A stretch of DNA of 52,482 nucleotides from Candidatus Melainabacteria bacterium. Lineage in GTDB: Bacteria > Cyanobacteriota > Vampirovibrionia > Obscuribacterales > Obscuribacteraceae. A model generated the notes under the pieces. It had not been told where the DNA came from and made no database searches. It was given only the letters and a program-made list of their open reading frames with translations. Of the stretch, positions 51,235-52,482 are shown piece by piece. How positions within the stretch are numbered: the stretch's first letter is position 1; the number at the start of each line of letters is the position of its first letter. A program made the translations under genes and the position numbers. The DNA lies in assembly GCA_016212515.1 (NCBI GenBank), contig JACRFZ010000056.1, positions 1-52,482 on the forward strand. The letters run 5' to 3'.

Positions 51235-51485
51235 ACCGTGGCGACATTTACCTGGTCGATCTAGACCCCTCTCAGGATCATGAGAAACAAGGACGCCGCC
51301 CGGTTCTAGTCATCTCGCCCTCTATCTTCAATAGCACTACTGGCGTTCCGATGGTCCTACCGATTACAAATGGCGGTGCATTTGCTGAGCGCATCGGCTT
51401 TGCCGTGGAAATTACAGGTATAAAAACTACCTACCATTTTCGAATGACACCCGTGCCTGGTGGGGCTCTGCTTCGTGCCTTGTAG
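51231..51485 (+). pseudogene. MazF/PemK-type toxin, truncated
   Basis: Residues 1-65 match MazF/PemK (MNRGDIYLVDLDPSQDHEKQ, GRRPVLVISPSIFN, VLPITNGGAFAERIGFAVEI). After GIKTT the sequence no longer matches: the usual TTG-V-V/I-R-C-D-Q-P-R strand and the C-terminal helix are replaced by 17 unrelated residues and a TAG. At 84 residues it is about 25-30 short, so it is likely inactive. With the headless MazE it makes a module eroded at both ends. Confidence 0.78.
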
Positions 51486-51597
51486 GCATTGCAGAACCAC
51501 TCAAGAATTGATTCCATCTTGAAGCAGCCTGGAACAAAGAAAATGAAAATAATTCCAGTCCACCTTTAACCTACGGCAGTGGGGACTCCTCAAAATG

Positions 51598-51764
51598 CCT
51601 CAAACGCCATATTGAGGTAGCACAACTGGCAAGCAATTCCGACTGCCTTATTGCGCATTGATCGATGCAGTTCTAACCCGTTTTCGACAAGTAAGCGAAA
51701 TTCCGCATAATTTCGCTCATGCCCCATTTTTTGAAATGAGAAGGTGGTGACCGCCTTGGTCGCC
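51598..51764. other. Gene-free region with three hairpins
   Basis: The gap 51486-51878 has no gene. It holds CCTCAA...TTGAGG (51598-51617), AGCGAAATT-6 nt-AATTTCGCT (51694-51717, 9-bp perfect arms, followed by a T-run near 51727) and GGTGACC...GGTCGCC (51746-51764, one mismatch). The second looks like a terminator for the mazEF remnant. A near-palindrome around 51655-51668 is imperfect. Confidence 0.5.
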
Positions 51765-51968
51765 ATCTTGGGTGTTCTGGACCAAAAACAACGCCTATTA
51801 GGCCTCCTACCACTTTAACTAAGCTATCATTCCATTTGGAAGCCCGGACCCCTGTTCCCTAGAAGGACCGCAACGACTTTGGCGAAGGGCGAAGATCAAG
51901 ACTATCCGCCGGCTCAAGACCAGAGACCAGCAGCGGAGCAAATGCCGGAGGCCGCCCGAGCGCAGTAG

Positions 51969-52482
51969 CCTGCGAATGGGCCGCAGCCGGAGCATGAACT
52001 GGAAGACGAGATAACGCTCTCGCCGCCCGGGGGTGAGCCAAGGGCTCTCACCTATAGAACCGGGCAGGTGGTCGGTAACGACTATATCCTGGATGAACTC
52101 TTAGGCCGGGGCGGTATGGGCGTGGTTTTTGCTGCCCGGCACCGGTTTATTGATCAGAAGTACGCCATCAAGATTTTGGCTCCGGAACTTTTGACCGAGC
52201 GCAATTGGTTGCGGTTTCAGAGAGAAGCGCAGTCTCTGGCCAAACTCAACCATGAAAGTATAGTGCGAATCTTCAACATGGGAATAGACAAAGAGTCTTG
52301 CCCCTATTATGTTATGGAGTTTTTGAAGGGCGAGACCCTTGCCGATAGACTGCATCGTCTTGGCCCCATGTCTGTGGAGGAAGCCCTCGATTGCTTCATT
52401 GCCATTGCTTCTGCGCTGCAACTTGCTCATAAGCAGCAGATCATTCACCGTGATATTAAGCCGAGCAATATAATTCTCGTCA
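51969..52482 (+). CDS. Ser/Thr protein kinase, 3' end cut by window, in-frame amber upstream
   Basis: The frame encodes a Hanks-type kinase core: GRGGMGVVFAARH (Gly loop), YAIKIL (catalytic Lys), VMEFLKGETLADRL, and HRDIKPSNIILV (catalytic loop) at the right edge. All visible catalytic motifs are intact. The same frame is open further left to TTG 51879, with AGAAGGA upstream, but a TAG at 51966-51968 interrupts it within a Pro/Gln/Glu-rich linker. Possible starts after it are CTG 51999 (GGAG 6 nt upstream) or GTG 52068. It may be a nonsense mutant, a readthrough gene or a sequence error. Such kinases are abundant in Obscuribacter-like genomes. Confidence 0.75.

Overview
The window (about 52.5 kb, moderate GC) is a dense bacterial chromosome segment. 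No rRNA, tRNA, CRISPR array or insertion sequence was recognised. It encodes a diderm with lipid A synthesis (lpxB), type IV pilus/type II secretion-like minor pseudopilins, many TPR proteins, a eukaryote-like Ser/Thr kinase, a bacterial calpain and a full SOS mutasome cassette. This mix resembles the non-photosynthetic cyanobacterial relatives (Melainabacteria/Vampirovibrionia, Obscuribacter-like). That placement is inference from gene content only.

Layout. 1-5.7 kb: a CxxCH heme-motif protein cut by the left edge, a TPR membrane protein and a secreted protein, a sce7726-type protein, and a divergent OmpR regulator/histidine kinase pair. 5.8-12.0 kb: imuA-imuB-dnaE2, behind a promoter whose -35/-10 spacer is filled by a perfect palindrome (candidate LexA operator). 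DnaE2 carries two large Ser-rich low-complexity insertions, and minisatellites follow it. 12.5-15.7 kb: rhomboid-TPR protease and xpt (overlapping), then two universal stress proteins. 15.8-19.4 kb: an HxlR regulator and a globin-coupled histidine kinase divergent from a NarL-type regulator. 19.6-28.5 kb: a CAP-domain protein, a Tat-type FAD oxidoreductase, an acyl-CoA carboxyltransferase, a half-size EamA transporter, a NADAR protein, an EF-hand calpain, and a TadE-like protein with a lectin-like C-terminus.

28.5-34.6 kb is a minus-strand run secG-ubiE-lpxB-ABC exporter-TPR metalloprotease (membrane and envelope functions). 34.7-45.8 kb holds a type II sulfide:quinone oxidoreductase with a methyltransferase-like partner, yqgF, sixA, a polytopic membrane protein, two long-chain acyl-CoA ligases, cutA with an unusual deoxyribosyltransferase/amidohydrolase-like fusion, and a DUF3465 lipoprotein behind paired 23-bp repeats. 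46.0-49.8 kb is a four-gene H-I-J-K-like minor pseudopilin operon. 49.9-51.5 kb holds a RES-Xre toxin-antitoxin pair back-to-back with a MazEF remnant eroded at both ends. The right edge cuts a Ser/Thr kinase that has an in-frame amber codon ahead of an intact kinase core.

The most notable items are the mutasome cassette (operator plus repeat-rich DnaE2), two genes with in-frame stops near the N-terminus (ABC exporter, kinase), the globin-sensor two-component pair, the paired operator-like repeats at 42.7 kb, and the layered toxin-antitoxin locus.
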